Assembly: GCA_034409055.1 (NCBI GenBank)
Contig: DAOUMU010000520.1
Coordinates: 1 to 25,379 of the forward strand
Reading direction: 5' to 3'
DNA: 25,379 nt
From: DAOUMU01 sp034409055
GTDB taxonomy: Bacteria; Chloroflexota; Anaerolineae; 4572-78; J111
Shown: one piece after another, positions 25,183 through 25,379 of the stretch
Numbering within the stretch: the stretch's first letter is position 1
Layout: each line of letters starts with the position of its first letter
Position numbers and translations under genes: made by a program
The notes under the pieces: model-generated
The model's input: the letters and a program-made list of their open reading frames with translations, nothing else
The model's database searches: none
What the model was told of the DNA's origin: nothing

Positions 25183-25259
25183 TGCCCTGCCAGGGCGACA
25201 TCGCCGTATGTCAAGCTGTAGGCAGTAACCTGCCGGGCCAAATGCCTGACTAAGGCCAT
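25128..25259 (-). CDS. 43-residue ORF upstream of the nucleotidyltransferase
   Basis: ATG at 25259, directly after an in-frame TAA, and stop TGA at 25128-25130. The product starts MALVRHLARQVTAYSL and ends LPHLPTNC with a C-terminal Cys. It overlaps the GTG-started nucleotidyltransferase by 55 bases, or by 7 if that gene starts at TTG 25134. Third positions are fairly G/C-rich, like neighbouring genes. No Shine-Dalgarno is seen. It could be a precursor or helper peptide of the cassette, or a frame-shifted leader of the nucleotidyltransferase; no family is recognised. Confidence 0.35.
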   Translation of the reverse strand: MALVRHLARQVTAYSLTYGDVALAGQWIEQTVSDWLPHLPTNC

Positions 25260-25379
25260 TTGTTACAAGTTAAGATTTTTTGTTGATTGTCAAAAAACTC
25301 TTGGCCTTATGGCAATAACGATTTTTCCAGTCAAATTCTGGTTTTGCTGGCTTGATATGATACAATTGAGGGTCTCAAA
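25260..25379. promoter_or_regulatory. divergent control region at the right edge
   Basis: On the minus strand TTGACA lies at about 25285-25290, suitable for the cassette, but its -10 is poor. On the plus strand an extended -10, TGATACAAT (25358-25366), points to a gene beyond the edge; no clear -35 is seen. The rest is A/T-rich and non-coding. Confidence 0.35.

Noticed and set aside
1..25379. Search by eye for tRNA, rRNA, CRISPR and riboswitch signatures
   Set aside because: No TTCGA-type T-arms in a tRNA setting, no regularly spaced direct repeats and no known riboswitch core were noticed.

Overview
The window reads as part of a Gram-variable environmental bacterium, most likely a member of the Chloroflexota (Anaerolineae-like). 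That call is an inference. It rests on the sortase with a TLVTC active site on a long Pro/Glu-rich stalk, the W/Y-LPxV motifs at the ends of secreted proteins, the DUF2723-type membrane protein, the PqqD/HPr-kinase-like/nucleotidyltransferase cassette, and the many short palindromic repeats between genes. No rRNA, tRNA or CRISPR array was seen. Most genes encode secreted, lipid-anchored or membrane proteins.

Left region (134-6083, + strand): two paralogous secreted beta-helix proteins of the Cthe_2159-type carbohydrate-binding family, then a CotH-kinase-family lipoprotein, then a 39-codon small ORF with one hydrophobic segment, closed by a strong terminator (6118-6144). Between this and the next block lies a decayed transposase fragment.

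Centre-left (6445-12151, + strand): a soluble hybrid histidine kinase (REC-PAS-GAF-PAS-HisKA-HATPase-REC, last receiver lacking its Asp), the FetA/FetB-type ABC iron exporter, and an orphan solute-binding lipoprotein. They are spaced so tightly that they probably form one operon. It meets a convergent DUF2723-type membrane protein (12135-14186, - strand) that carries an internal short repeat read in two frames.

Centre-right (14516-19351, + strand): sortase, B3/B4-domain protein, YccF, a YqiA/UPF0227-like esterase, a stand-alone propeptide-like protein and an S8 subtilisin-like protease without a signal peptide.

Right region (19567-25259, - strand): a small Tat-signal protein, a secreted VWA/DUF11 protein, and a cassette of a nucleotidyltransferase, a PqqD-like protein and an HPr-kinase-like protein. 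This cassette is headed by a 43-codon ORF overlapping the nucleotidyltransferase start. It resembles the tailoring part of kinase-containing lasso-peptide clusters, but no cyclase, protease or transporter is in the window. It is the best candidate here for an undescribed system. Three TA-flanked MITE-like elements and two or three related palindromes are scattered between the right-half genes.
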